Of a stretch of 64,000 bases of DNA, positions 11,006-23,567 are shown piece by piece (position 1 is the stretch's first letter; every line of letters starts with the position of its first letter). Under the pieces are notes generated by a model, which saw nothing but the letters and a program-made list of their open reading frames with translations, did no database searches and was not told the origin of the DNA. A program made the position numbers and the translations under genes. The stretch comes from Gonapodya sp. JEL0774 (Eukaryota > Monoblepharomycota > Monoblepharidomycetes > Monoblepharidales > Gonapodyaceae). Location of the stretch: NCBI GenBank assembly GCA_027604505.1, contig JADIIX010000040.1:62001-126000 (forward strand). The letters are read 5' to 3'.

Positions 11006-13216
11006 ATGAGTTCTCTGGTGTCGTCATCCATTTCACTATTGTCGAAGTTTGTTCCGACCAATGTCAAATCGCTGATCGTCCCAGAAGAAAATCAACAGTG
11101 AGCAACGAGCAATTCTAGTCTGCACTGAGAGTCTGAGTTCATCGATCCCCTGGTTTTAGACCCAGGCCCACGGCGCTCCTTGCTCAAACTGGTATAATCT
11201 AAAGACGATTTTGTGCTGACTCTTGAGTCTCTCTCTCACGTTTGGATTCCAACCCCTCCCGTGGTGCGGTGCAACCATCGTCAGCCTTCTCCTTACCAAA
11301 GACAGTGTACGGCCGCCTCACCGGATCCTCCATTTGTCCGCAATGTGCGTTGTGATGTTTCAACTCCATGAAACGATGTGACTCTTTTAATGAATGACGT
11401 TTCGGTGGAAGGGGCTCTCCACGAAGAGATGGCTTTCAATGCACTCCGTATTCTGGCCACAAATGCTGATGCCGCTTCCCCTCTTTCTCGCACACTCTCC
11501 CCGCCCCTACTTCGCCTCCAGTCTCTTTTCTGCTCAGAACGGATTGAGCCCATCACAAACACCGCACCAGATGGGTGTCCAATTCGAGGATACTGGATCG
11601 GATCTGCTCTTGACCCTGTGTCCGAAGTAGTGATTTTTTACATTCACGGAGGGGCATTTGTTGCGGGCCATCCTCTTCAGTCATGTCATGGGCTGGCGGA
11701 TTTGATGCACGTCATGTATCAGGAAATGGGGGTGATGTCCAGAGTGTGTGCCATAGAATATCCCCTAGCGCCAGAACATCCTTACCCGGCGGCCCTCGAG
11801 GCATGCGTGAGGGCTGTCAGATGGCTTGTGGACGTCATTGGTGCGAGAAAAATTGTCGTAAGTGAGTCTGAGTCTGGGCACCCAGCTCGCACCATTGTCT
11901 CAAAAAGCATCGCACCTGTCAGTGGGCGACTCTGCTGGTGGGAATCTGTCGCTCGCAACTCTTTTATACCTTCGCGACAAATTTCCAGCGCAATCATATC
12001 TCCACCATATCTTGGGGTGTATTCCCATTTCGCCTTTCGTTGACTTTCTCGGCCCTCGCACACCACCATCGTTGGGTGACTTCGATGAGGATCATTACGA
12101 GCCTGAAGTTGGAGGTATCACTACGGACTACTTGGGACTGCCGATGGGAAGAATCGCAGTAAGGTACTATCTAGGAACAAAGATGCGTGGATGGTATACA
12201 AGAGAAGGAGGTTGGGTGAGTACTCGTTCAGGGTATGGTAGCATTCAGCTCACATTTAATGTATAAACACACCTTCTCTGCAACGATGAACTCAACTCGG
12301 TTACTATCGGTAGCCGAACCCTTGGGACACGTCCCAGTGGGACGGTGGGTGGCACAATTCCTGGGACGAGATCCTTGGACTACTTCCGAAACTGCCTCCA
12401 CCCCGTTCCGATGACAAGGCAGCATCCTTAGTGGACAGCGTTCGTGGTAGGAGGAGATCAACATCGTCTGACCCAGACAAATCATCCGATCCTGAGCGTC
12501 GGAATGTGCTCACCTCGGCCCGATCCCGCACACTCCGCCGCCTCTCCCGACACCGCGATCGATCCTCTGCAGCGTCGTCAGAGCAAGGTCTTGGTCAGAT
12601 TGATATTGCCATGGCGGATTTAGAAGATGTGCATTCAGATGCGGGATCAGATGTGTCAGGGCACTCGGCGATGGATGTCTGGACGAGGAGACGATCGTTT
12701 TCGGGCATTGGTGGAGATGAAATGGCGAATGTACCTTTTCCGGACGTGGACGGCTTACCGAAGCCATATTATCGAAACCGAGAATTGTCCGATTATGACT
12801 TGGAGCGGATCTACCTCACACACTCTCTCTCGCCTTATGTGTCTCCATACCGCGCGGCGTCATTTGCGGGCTTACCACCGTTACTGTTCTTGGTGGGTCA
12901 GAGGGAGATGCTGTATGGAGATATCATAAAGTGTGTTCGAAAGGCGAGAAGGACTGTTGCGATGGATGACGCAAGAGCGGGCAACGTGGAAGGAGGGTTC
13001 AAGCAAAAGAGGAGAGGCTGGGGTCGCGTTGACGTACTGGAGGAAGTAGTGGGCGTGCATGTGTACCTTCTACTGCCTGAGCGACTTGTCGGTGGGAAGG
13101 GTATTCAAGGATTGCGAGAGATTGGGGCCTGGGTGGCTGATGTTGCGCGAGAAAGACGAGAGGAGGAAGCTCAATGGACCAGAGATCGGAACGGTGTGCT
13201 CCGTGGTCAGGAATGA
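11006..13216 (+). CDS. Alpha/beta hydrolase, hormone-sensitive-lipase (HSL) type esterase
   Basis: Carboxylester hydrolase of the alpha/beta-hydrolase-3 family, probably acting on short acyl esters or lipids. Exons 11006-11097, 11160-11191, 11306-11344, 11412-11861, 11923-12215, 12314-13216 give 602 residues; the first three small exons are inferred from phase only. The oxyanion motif HGG (FYIHGGAFVAG) and the nucleophile motif GDSAGGNL, restored by joining exon 4 to exon 5, are both clear. SLSPYVSPYRAA and GVHVYLLLPE match the late core, including the catalytic His. In the acid region the sequence reads VGQREMLYGD where an Asp or Ser is more usual after the Gly. A Ser/Arg-rich insert of about 100 residues (12431-12740) separates the two halves of the catalytic domain and looks like a phosphorylated loop. 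Confidence 0.85.
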
Positions 13217-13618
13217 AGGTGTTCATTGATTGTTGGAACAACCAATCACGGGAGTTCACACGAGTCTGTACCACAACATTTAATTTGCAATGAAAGTCAT
13301 GCAATTCGATTCCCTCTTTTCTTTTCATAGATCGCACGGTCGAACTTGTGTCTCTTCGCTGTTTTCACGTAAGGTCGAACCTCCTGTGGATGTGTCGGAA
13401 ATGTCTGTCTACTATTTGCATTTGCCTACTACTGATGACGAGCTGATTGTTAAGAGCCTCTCGTATGAGACATTTGTTCTTCCACAAGAGTTTGCATGTA
13501 GTAAAAACTGATTTATCCTCAGTGCAACATCCCCTTGTCCTGAGGATGTTGTGCAGAGAGTACGCGTCTCTCACTCCGATTTCAATTCGAGTTACCAGGT
13601 GCTCAGACAACTGACAAA
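13217..13618. other. Intergenic; no gene seen
   Basis: Lies between two plus-strand genes. It holds a 73-codon open frame without recognisable content. The last 60 bases before the next ATG are the likely leader of the methyltransferase gene. Confidence 0.4.
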
Positions 13619-14308
13619 ATGGCAGTAACCTTTCGATCGACGCTTCCCCCGCCAGACCTGAAATCGCGAATCAGTGAATCTTACGATGCAATCGCGCCTG
13701 CATACAATTCCTGGACCAAGCAGCATCACCCTCTCCGCGAAAAATATCTCGACCTGCTGTTTGAGTTCTGTCCCACCCTTAAACTCTCAGAATCAGCAGT
13801 TCTTGAGCTTGGATGCGGTGCGGGAATTCCCACACTGAACAAGATCCTCTCCTGTAATCCGTCACTCCAAGCAACGGGTATTGACTTATCCTCCAAGCAG
13901 ATAGCACTTGCCAGGGAGAATCTAGCTCCTTACGTTGAAGAAAAGAGGCTCACGTTGAGAGTTGCAGATATGGCAGATCTTTCCTTCCCACATGAGTCCC
14001 TGGACGCTGTAGTAGCGTTGTGGAGCATAATTCACATTCCACAAGGGGAACAAATCGACACTTTGAAGAGGATCGGACAATGGTTGAAACCAGGCGGCTG
14101 TTTTTTGGCAAATTTTGCCGCTGGGGAGGGAACGGAGGGCGTCGTGATGGAAAATTGGTTGGGAGACAAGGGATGGATGTTTTGGAGTGGTTTGGGTGAG
14201 GAAAGGACGAAGACAGCTGTTGCAGATGCTGGGCTCAACCTGATTCTCGCGGAGACAGCAGGGGATCAGACCGACAAGTTCCTTTGGGTCATTGCGAGGA
14301 AAGTTTAA
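13619..14308 (+). CDS. Class I SAM-dependent methyltransferase
   Basis: Single-exon gene of 229 residues, unusual here because almost all other genes have introns. Rossmann-type methyltransferase: motif I reads VLELGCGAGIP near residue 60, the acidic end of beta-2 is GIDLSS, motif II is ADMADLSFP, and motif III is LKPGGCFLANF. The N-terminal SESYDAIAPAYNSW is typical of small-molecule methyltransferases of the methyltransf_25/UbiE-like group. The substrate cannot be read from the sequence. The ATG directly follows GACAAA. The intronless structure and bacterial-like motif order would fit a transfer from bacteria, but this was not tested. Confidence 0.85.
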   Translation: MAVTFRSTLPPPDLKSRISESYDAIAPAYNSWTKQHHPLREKYLDLLFEFCPTLKLSESAVLELGCGAGIPTLNKILSCNPSLQATGIDLSSKQIALARENLAPYVEEKRLTLRVADMADLSFPHESLDAVVALWSIIHIPQGEQIDTLKRIGQWLKPGGCFLANFAAGEGTEGVVMENWLGDKGWMFWSGLGEERTKTAVADAGLNLILAETAGDQTDKFLWVIARKV

Positions 14309-17300
14309 TCGGAAGATTGGAAAGCAGTGGAATTCCATAATGCCAGCAAACTTGTCTACTGTATTCAGTCTGTGAGAGGGTGCAACAATGAGCTCAGCTT
14401 CGCACTATCCTAGGCATGCTTGTCTGTGAAACGGAAACAAATTCAGCTCCTCTGTCTGGCTTAAACACAAACATTTGAACAAAAAAATACAAGGGTGATG
14501 CTCGTGCCCCGTCAATTATTGGGATCTGGAAATGTAGTACATCAGTAACTCAATCTCAATTTACTTGGTGTCTGCTTTTAACTCTTGTATTACAGTATGG
14601 TTGGTGCCTGTACAATGAATGCCGGCGTCAATTTCCGCAGTGATTTGTTGTAACTAACGTGCTTGGGCTTGACAAACACTGTCACGGTATTGACATCCCT
14701 CTGCTCAAAAGTTACCGATGCACCAATTCAGATAGTGGATGTCCGAAGAAATCCATGACCCGTGTCTCATCACGTGTGAAATTCGAAATTCCAAAGCAAG
14801 AAGAGGTGAAGGCATTTTAACTACCTTTCGTCACGCATGTGTGGCACTTCAATGATCAAGTGAGATTGAGGCAGCAGAGTGGGGCGATAAGCAGAGAAGC
14901 AGTTTGGCCTGCGAGAATGTGTATTACTAACCTGTGAGATGGCGGCGCGCACGGCGATCAAGTTTGATTCTTTGATGATTGGCAAGGGTGGGGGTAGGGC
15001 TGCATGCTGTGCTTGGACACCACCAAATTAAACGAATGACCGTACATAATCGAGAGTTCCACTCATCAATTCACGCAGTCAAAAAGTCATCGTGTAGAGG
15101 AGATTCTTGGCCAACCTGGGATGACCATCGCTCGAACCATGTCTGACATAGGCACTTCATAAACATCTACTAGTGAATAAAATTTGTCTGAAAAAGCTGA
15201 TCCTGTGTTCGGGCAGTCAAATTAATAACAGGAGTCCACATATTCCAGATGACAAGGCACACCGCACCCCATCACCAACTCGGAGCAACCAGCAGCGAAT
15301 CGAAGTCAATCGCCGTGCGCACCGTTTTCTTCTCATCAGGTCAGTTTCCCACTACAATTGTCGTAGACCAAACTGCTTCTCTGCTCGTTGGTACCGATCG
15401 GGGACGCGTCTTTTCCCAAACGCGACGCGTATTGCGCCATGACAGGGAATGAAGATGACGAGTGATGACTCTAGAGATGGGATGGGTGAGGTCTGACACC
15501 AAACTTGGTCGTTTTGGAGTAGCATTCAACTACATGTCTGGCGCGGCCCAACACTCGAGGCGTCTTGCACCGCCGTTCTTGTTGTGGTTCTTCTTCTCTA
15601 GCCACGGTGCAGCATTTTCTTCTCTTTTGGACTCTTATCGCCGCCCATCTCCTCGCCCGCATTCTTCCCCAACCCCCTCCCGAATGTGCTCATCGCCCCA
15701 CTCTGCTGCCTCAATCTCACTCTTGTTAGACCTGAACGCTAACCTTTCTCCATGATAGCGTAGTGCCGGCCTCTCCCCATGACGACCCGGACGTGGCTTT
15801 GCCCGACATGCGCCATGGCGTTCCAACCCTCCAACAAAGAGACGTTTCCGTCCGCTTGCTGGTTCTCAGCTCCTGCGACAATGTGCACTGATGAGAAGTC
15901 GCTCAACTCGCCCCCAAGCTTGTGACGCTTCTTCTTGATGATGTGCACGGTCGGTTTCTCCCCGACAGTTCAGGAAGGGGTTCTGGCGGGTCGCGTTGTT
16001 GCGTGTCTTGGGGGTGGGTTCGAAGTCGGGATCCCAACCTCGATAGGCGAGCAAGGGAAGCGCCTGCTGTTCATGCACCTGGCCGTGGGGTGGGGTGCTT
16101 TACTCGGTGCCGGCCCGACGGAATGTTGAACATCCGAGAGTCGCAGGCGAACACAAGTTTTGGGACAGAGGAGAGGCGACAGTCTCTCCTCGTACCATAC
16201 GTTTTATTTTTTTAAACTTGCAAATCAATGAACGCAGAAGATGGAACCATCTGATACCAAGCAATCTGACACCAAGCACGTGGTGTCATATTGTGTCTCT
16301 GGAGGTGTTACAAACATCTCACAACATATTTTCACACCTTTGGACTTTCTAAGTTCAAGTTCGCAAAGTGCACGTTGTGTATTGCCCCTCAAGTGTTGTG
16401 GAGCCCCGCACAAATTGCTCCGTTCCTGTGCGGAACGGGAAATGCGGAGCGAGCTTCGACACTTCAACACCGTCGTCTGGGTATGCTTTTGAGCGTCGCC
16501 GTTACGCCCATTGCATGTGTGCGGTGATCTGTGCCGTGCGGCGTTGCCACCGTCGAACAGGTGCTGGAACTACTGGGAGAGGTAGTGACCCTGGAGATAC
16601 TGATGGAAGGTGGAGCTTTGGTGCGGTGCGGTGGTGGAGGACGCAGCATTTCACGTGTGTCAGCGCGCCAACCGGCAGCGCGCGTGGATCACTCCGCACC
16701 AGACCAGACCAGACCCACAGTTGATCCCAAGTTCCTAGTTCCGAGTCCCAAAACGTGAAAGGTGACACGTTTTGGCACACAGGGTGTCCGTATATCTGGA
16801 TCTGGATCTGTTCTTCGGTGGACTGATATTTCATATACACATCTGGTGCATGTATGTGGGACCAAGCGTTCGAGAAGGTGACGGGGTGGGTTGTGAGGGG
16901 TGGATGTGAGGTGTACGTTTTGGACCTCGGGAGTGAAACTTGGGAATGAAGTGCCGTGGGTGAGGTGTAGGCCGGAGCGGATACCATTGAGAGGAGAATA
17001 CAAAGCACTTAATACAGAATGAAATAAGACACATTATTACGTAGCGAAAGAATGGGGTTGGGAAACTGCGAATGCCAGGTGCCCGCGAACGGACGGAGAA
17101 ACCGGTGATGAAAATCGGGGGTGTGGGAATTGAGAGTTGGACCGTGACCGTTGACGAATGAAATCAGGAACGAGGGGCTGTTTCTGGTGAAATTCAATTA
17201 ATAATTTATACAATCTTTCGTTGGAGGCGAACCCAGTTGTTGAGTACACGCGGATGCTACAGTATATGCAAATTGAATAGGCGGTAAATAACGTATCCAA

Positions 17301-18428
17301 TCGTTTTGAGATTTGGTTGAGTATTATCATACGAGTATACCATGCAACATACAGAATTACACGCAGGAAATAAAACATAATTGGCAAGAGCGAAGTTTCA
17401 TTTTTGCTGGGAGCTGAGCTTTGGCGTGGTTTCCTGTTTCCTTGTGGCGATGCCCTTGGCGCGGAACATCGAATACGGGAACAAGTAAAAAAAAGGACAC
17501 GGCGGCCCTTGAACCGAGTCATACTTAGTGCCAGATTCCTTGTGTTTCAAAACCCCCCGATCCCAAAAGACAAGTCCAACACCCACATTATTGAAAAACT
17601 CCGGATCACATCGAGGACTCTTTTTTCTTTCTTTCTTTCGGTTTCCATCGCGAGCCTCACAGCTCCAAGGAACAGCGTACGAGGATTGCGGGCGGCCGGA
17701 GTCAGTGCAGTGGACTGCAGATTGGGACGAAGAGGTGGGTTGACTGTTGGGGTTGGGGGCATTACGTTGGTGAGGGCCGAGAGGGCGGAGGCGAGGACGG
17801 GGAGGACTGGGGGGAAGACAAGAGGCAAGGAAGGGGGGCAAGAGGATGGAGGGGAGCTGGGGCAGGCAGGGGAGAATTGGTAGATTGAAGATATTGAGTT
17901 TGGAGTTGGGATTGGTGGTGGGAAGGGAACGAGGGAAAACGAAGCGCAGAACGAGGGCCGCAAGGTGCTAAAGAGTGACAGAAGAAGGAAAATGGGAATG
18001 AGAGTGACAATGAGGGGCTGCGTGGATAAGGGGCGAGCGCGCTGGTCGCATCGCATCGGTTCTGTTTCGATATCTCCAGTGTCACCGGTGTGGACACCGC
18101 TCCCATTGACGAGTTTGGCACAAGACCTAAGCAGAAAGCAGTCCAACCAGCAAGTCCGACTGAGAGCTTGGGTTCTCTATGAGTCGGTAGCCTGCACTCC
18201 GACGCTTACGAGGGGAACGAATACGAAGGGACACGGACGGAGCAAAGCTTATGAGAAAGAAAGGAGGCGGGCGATATCCCAAGCGAAGGGAAGAGAAAAC
18301 GAAAGCTCTCGTCCAGGACACGAGAAAATACCGTGAACTTGTCCGGTGGCATAATGTGCATGAAGACACGACTCACCTCATATCCCCACCACCCCTTCCC
18401 ACCCACCCACACAAGGAACCCGCACTCA
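14309..18428. other. Gene-poor stretch of 4.1 kb
   Basis: No convincing coding sequence. ORFs of up to 199 codons on the minus strand near 17.5-18.1 kb are Pro/Ser-rich shadows of the C-rich composition that leads into the kinase gene. Base composition changes along the stretch: AT-rich at 14.3-15.2 kb, mixed to 17.4 kb, then GC- and purine/pyrimidine-asymmetric. The last kilobase presumably holds the promoter and leader of the kinase gene; CCCACCCACCCACACAAG at 18396-18413 could be a 3' splice site of a leader intron. Several overlapping ORFs at 15.9-16.7 kb were inspected and not recognised. Confidence 0.45.
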
Positions 18429-21400
18429 ATGTCTTCAACACTTCAGAATCCACTCGCTCCATCCCGCCTCATCCACCCTGACGTGGCCTCTCTCCTCTCT
18501 CCCCCGTCTCCCGCGTCTCCCGCGTCTCCCCCGTCCCCTTCCTCCCCATCGTCGCCTTCTCTCCCATTCACCTCCCACCAGGCACAGCCCAACTCTCACT
18601 CCCACACCCACTCCCGCCGCACATCCGCCCCTCCAAAACCCCAAACCCTTCTCCACAAACTCTTTCACCTCCACGACGCAGAGTCAAATACCTTCCACCA
18701 CTCTCACACTCCTCACCCACCTGCCACCCCAACACTCTCGTCCGAACCCCCCTCTTCAAACCCCTCGTCACCCCGCACTTCCGCCAGTGACTCAGACGAC
18801 ATCCGCTCCCTGGCAAAATCGGTCGTGGCCGAGAAACGACCCTCGGCAGGCTCACTCATGATGGAAAAGCTTTTCCACCGCGCGCCCAGCGTCAGCTTGT
18901 CCTCGGCTCCATCATCTCCTGCTGTCACGCCCCAGCCCGCACATCCCGCGTCCACCTCCCCCTCCCTCGGCCCCAAACCCCTCATCCCCGCTCCCGTCTC
19001 CCCTTCCTCCGCATCCTCCTCCTCCTCCCCCACCGAATCCACCGACTCCTACTTCCCCTCTCCCTCCACGTGCCGCCTCCCAGCGTCCATCCCCCCCGGT
19101 GCTGGCGCCGGCGCAGCCCTCACTCGCGAAACTCCGGCTCCCTTGCCCGTGTCAGAGGCGCCAGTCTCACCGGCCGGTACGACACCGCCGGCCACGCCAG
19201 ACATTGCGCAGGCACCGACACCCACAGGCACACCTTCATCAACACCGTCATCAACCACCACCACCAACCCTTCCCTCAAACCCCCTGCCGACCCCCACCT
19301 AACCCTCCACCAGCCCACCTCGTCCCGCCCCTCCCGCGACCACCGATCGCCCACCACACCCACGTCAACCTCAACCTCGACCTCCTCCGACACCTCCCGC
19401 ACCCGCCACAAATCCACCGGCAGGTCCCCCGCCCGCCCTCACCACCACACTCACCACACCCACCATCACGGCCCCCCAACGCCCCGCGCCACCCCCTCAC
19501 CATCCACAAGCGACCCCCTCTCGGCTCTCCGGCGGGCCGGCGCAGGGGGCGCAGGGGGAGACGCAGCGACACCCACGCTGGCAGAACGGTGGGGCGACGT
19601 CGGGGACGAGATCATCGGACGGGGGGCCACCAGTGTGGTACGGCTGGTCAGGGGGAGGTGTAACGGTGTCGTCGGTGTCGGTGGGGCTCCTGGTGGGCCC
19701 AAGGACGCCGTGACCGCCACCATCACCACCCCGCCCACGCCGACCACAACCGCCGCGCCGGGGGTGGGAGCACCGGGGGCACCGGCCCAGACGAAGGGAA
19801 AGGAAGAAGTGTACGCCGTCAAGGAGTTTCGGAGACGGAGGAGGGAGGAGAGCGAGAGGGAGTATGTGAAGAAGGTCACGAGCGAGTTTTGTATTGGGAG
19901 GTGGGTTGAATGGAGTAAGGGGTGGGGTTGGGGGTGAAATGGGAAGCGGGAGGGGGGGAATGCAGGGGGGTCGGGTATTTGGATCGAGAGGGTGAAGTGC
20001 TATGAAGTTTTGAAGTTGCGGGGAAAACCCCATGTGTGGACGAACGACAAGAGCCGACCCAAACCTGTCGTGTCTCCCGCCCACTCTCCAAACCCGTTCT
20101 CATACCCCTCACCTCCACCTTCCCCCGCCCCTCCCAGCTCCCTCCACCACCCATCCATCATCTCCACCCTCGACCTCCTCCGCACCCCGACCGGCTCTTG
20201 GTGTGAAGTCCTCGAGTACTGCACCGGCGGTGACCTTTGCGCGCTCATCCAGCAGGGCGGCCTGGCCTACGACGAGGCCAACGGTTTGTGGTGCCAGATG
20301 GTCAACGGAGTGGCGTACATGCATGGGGTGGGCGTTGCGCATAGGGATTTGAAGCCGGAGAATTTGGTGGGTAGAGGAAAAGACGGAAGAAGAGGGTTGT
20401 TTGGGGGCTTGCGAGGGGAGAAAATGGTGATCTAGCTTTGTGGGGTGGTTTGCCAGTGGAGGCCGTGGCTGAACAAATGAGAGCGGGATGGGGCGCAGGT
20501 GGAGGTGACACGGTCGGGGGTCTGTGGTTGTGAGAAGGTGTGGCTGACTGCACGGATCCATTGTTTCCTTGTTGGTCCCCCTTCCCCCACCCTCCCTCAC
20601 ATCCAGATGCTCCAACCCCCCAACACCCTCAAAATCACGGACTTTGGCTCCGCCGAAGTGTTTCGCACAGTCTGGGAGACCGAACCGCACAAGTCGCGGC
20701 GGCTGGCCGGGTCCGAACCATACATCGCGCCGGAGGAGTTTACCGAGAAGGAGTTCGATCCGGTGAAGGTGGATACGTGGGCGTGTGGGATAATGTGAGT
20801 TAGGGGGAAGACGGGGTTGCGGGGTTGGGGTTGGTGGTGGGATTGCATATTTTTTTTGCGTTCGGCAAGTCTTTCCGTGTTGCTTCTTCTCATACGTGTT
20901 GACTTTCGTCCATTTGGTCCCTTGCCACACAGCTACCTCACCATGATCTACAACCGCATCCCATGGCGCGCCGCCACCTCTAACGACGCCAACTACTCCT
21001 TTTACCTTAAGTGTCTCCGTCGCATGGCCGCCGCTGCCGCGGCCCAATCGCCCACCTCCCCGGCACCCTCTCTGTCCCCTTCCTCACCTACCTCGCCAGG
21101 CGCCGCAACCCCTGAAATTACCACCGGGTTCCCAATGCTGGACCACTTACCGGCCGGTCCTCGGAGTCTCATGCTCAAGCTCCTCGACCCGGACCCGTCC
21201 CGGCGGATCACGGTCGTGGACGCCCGGAAGGACCCCTGGTTCCGGAGTGTGGTCAAGGAGCGTGTGGCGCGGGGTGATCAAGCGCTGAGCAAGAGCGACG
21301 TTGAGACGGAGCGTGGTGGTGGTGCCGGGCTTGGTGCGGGGTTGGGCAGCAAGGTCAGATCGCACCACGGGGCGACCAAGCCGGCGGGGATGGCGGCGGT

Positions 21401-21452
21401 GGTCGGGGCGGCGGGGGGGAAGGCGGGCGCGGGGGGGAAGGACGGGAAGTGA
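18429..21452 (+). CDS. Fungal Npr1/Hal5-type serine/threonine protein kinase with long disordered N-terminus
   Basis: Kinase of the fungal Npr1/Hal4/Hal5 group, which in yeast controls plasma-membrane transporters. Exons 18429-19900, 20138-20366, 20607-20794, 20933-21452 give 802 residues. Residues 1-380 are low-complexity Ser/Pro/Thr/His. The kinase domain has the glycine loop GRGATSVVRL, the ATP lysine in EVYAVKEF, VTSEFCIG joined across intron 1 to HHPSII, the hinge EVLEYCTGGDL, the catalytic HRDLKPEN, DFG in KITDFGSAEV, and APE in EPYIAPEEF. YNRIPWR and LLDPDPSRRITV are typical of this group. About 50 Gly/Ala/Pro/Thr residues are inserted between the glycine loop and the ATP lysine. The ATG at 18429 is preferred; an in-frame ATG at 18354 would add 25 residues. 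Confidence 0.92.
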
Positions 21453-22444
21453 GACGGGCGGGTCAAAAAGACGGGCATTGCACTTTCTTTCCCCCGTGTG
21501 GCCTGTCCCCCTGTTGTTCGGTGGTTTGTGTGTTCCCCGTTGAACGTGGATCCGGGGAGCCGTCACTTTGTTGTACATATGGAGCTTTTTTTTGTACCCA
21601 CCAACCCTCGCTACGATATCCTTTTCCCTGGACGTTGGCATGCTGGAAACTTTCTCGGCCCCATCTCATCTCACTGGACCATTATCTCCACTGCCTCTTA
21701 TTTTTCCTTTGTTCCCTTTCCCTCCCTTGTTTTCATCCAACTCCCTTAACCTCACAACTCTCTATTCGGATCAAGACTCTTTCCTGGCGTGGCTTAACTG
21801 GAATGGACTTGACTGGACGGGGAGAGATGGTAGGACGAGGGTTCGCGCATTTCGCGGAGGGTAAAAAAGAAAAAAAGAATTTTACGTAAACGATGTCGAA
21901 AACAAAGACTGGATACAGGACTCGTCTACGGACTCCGTGAAGCGACAGTGGACTTGTGACTTTGACGTTGCCGCGGGGGACGGGTACTGGGTTACGCACC
22001 AAACACCAACTTGACTGGCATTGCTTTTTTTATGGGACGGTACTCAGACAGTGGTGCGTGACCCGTTTAGACCATCTGGTTTATTTCTGAAGGATGAAGG
22101 AACAGAGAAAAAAAAAAGTAGAACAGAAAAGGAACCCCAACCGGACACAAACATGAAACGTATCTGGTTTTGAGCTGAATTTTCCCTCATATCTTTTGTT
22201 TTCGTAGCATTATATAATAAAATGGTCTGTTGTGGTGAAAAATCTGGCATGTGGAAACTGGATAGAAATGTGGGTCGGAGGTTGGAGAGATGTGCGGGAC
22301 CTGGTTGTGCTTTGTCGTCTTCAACCCATTTCGTGCTGAATGAGCGTTTCACTTTCGAAACGCTCAGTGGCATATAAATGACTATATGTAAATGGCAGTA
22401 CACATGCAGATACCCCACGCGCTCCTCTAGAATCCGACCCCGCG
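21453..22444. other. Convergent intergenic region
   Basis: Nearly 1 kb between the stop codons of the kinase (+) and FCF2 (-). No gene recognised; open frames of up to 169 codons are not conserved-looking and mix all six frames. A-rich runs at 21867-21877 and 22109-22118 could belong to 3' ends. The kinase's unusually high GC content drops to normal over the first 150 bases. Confidence 0.45.
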
Positions 22445-23567
22445 TCACGACCTCTGCTCCGGAGGTTTCCTCTTTTCCGTTTTCCGCTTGTACCACAACT
22501 TTCCCCCCGAGGTGGTCTTTTGCTGGACCTCGTTGAATTTCTTCTTGTACCATTTCCGCCGGTCCACGTCCGCCATGACCTCTTCCACCAGGGTTTTTTT
22601 GCGTTCTTGGGCAGTGAGGCGGGAGGAGTAGAATTCATGGGGGGAGTCGACGATGGTGGCGATCTGAGGGGGTGGTTTGAGGTTTTGGTGGCGAGAAGAA
22701 GGATCAAGGGAGAATTGAATCCCACACACACCTGAAAGTGCTTGGGGAGATCTTTCCCCTTCTTATCGTCCCGCTTAAAAAAACGTTTGGGGTCGAGCAC
22801 ACCGCGCATCTTGAGCAGCTGGAGGTCACGCTTGAGTTCTGGTGTGAGTTCTGGCGTCTTGAGGTCGAACCAGTTGGAACCTGCGGTGGTTTCCTGGTGC
22901 CGGCAGTGTACGTGATGTGGTGAAAGTGTAAGGGACTTTCGGTGAAGAGTGGCGGCTGGGAGAAAACGGACGCGTATTCCACGCACCTGGGAGTCGATGT
23001 TCGAGTTCCCCTGTGTTTTCTTTCTTTTCCCAGTCGCCTTCAAGGCATCCTTATCCCGCGTTTCAGCGTCCATCTCTAATGCGATCTCGGCATCCAGTGA
23101 CATGACGGCGGTGCTCTCGCCGGATGAGATAATTGTAGAACGCAACGGTTTGGCCAGTTCCGAGATCCCAGGATCAAGTCGCGAAGACACTCTAGCCGGA
23201 AGTATGTCCGATTAGACAGTAGTCTATGAGAGTTGACATCTGACCGGATCTCACCGGACTGGCCGTTTCCGTTCCTGATGATTCTCAACATCGTCACTGG
23301 AAGAACCGGCAGTTGTTCAATCATCACAAGTACATACTTTGGACTCGTACATAGAAAGCCACGAAAAAATCACCTCTTGACCGGGTCTGCGGCGCCTCTC
23401 TTCCGCTTTAGTTGGCGGGTAGCTCTGGCAATGAGTTCGTTTATGTCCTCTTCGTCAGTTGACAGATCGTTCTCGTCCAGGGATTCCCGGTCTTCCGCAT
23501 CTTCTTTCTGGGGTTCGGGATTGGGGATACGGGGAACGTCCTCGAGAGAGTCGATTACACGGAGCAT
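22445..23567 (-). CDS. FCF2: FCF2-type pre-rRNA processing protein
   Basis: Nucleolar factor needed for early pre-rRNA cleavage in small-subunit maturation; also known as the C-terminal part of animal DNTTIP2. Exons (minus): 23567-23374, 23191-22987, 22893-22732, 22663-22445 give 259 residues, with all phases matching. The N-terminal half is acidic and Ser/Lys-rich (ESLDENDLSTDEEDINEL). The FCF2 domain begins with SNWFDLKTPELTPELKRDL, continues LKMRGVLDPKRFFKRDD and LPKHFQ, and after the last intron has DSPHEFYSSRLTAQERKKTL, VEEVMADVDRRKWYKKKF and a Lys/Arg tail. Length and order match the family. It is divergently paired with the USP9X-like gene. Confidence 0.95.

Noticed and set aside
17398-18146. 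Pro/Ser-rich minus-strand ORFs up to 199 codons
   Set aside because: They arise from the biased composition upstream of the kinase gene; no domain, no splice support, overlapping open frames in other frames.
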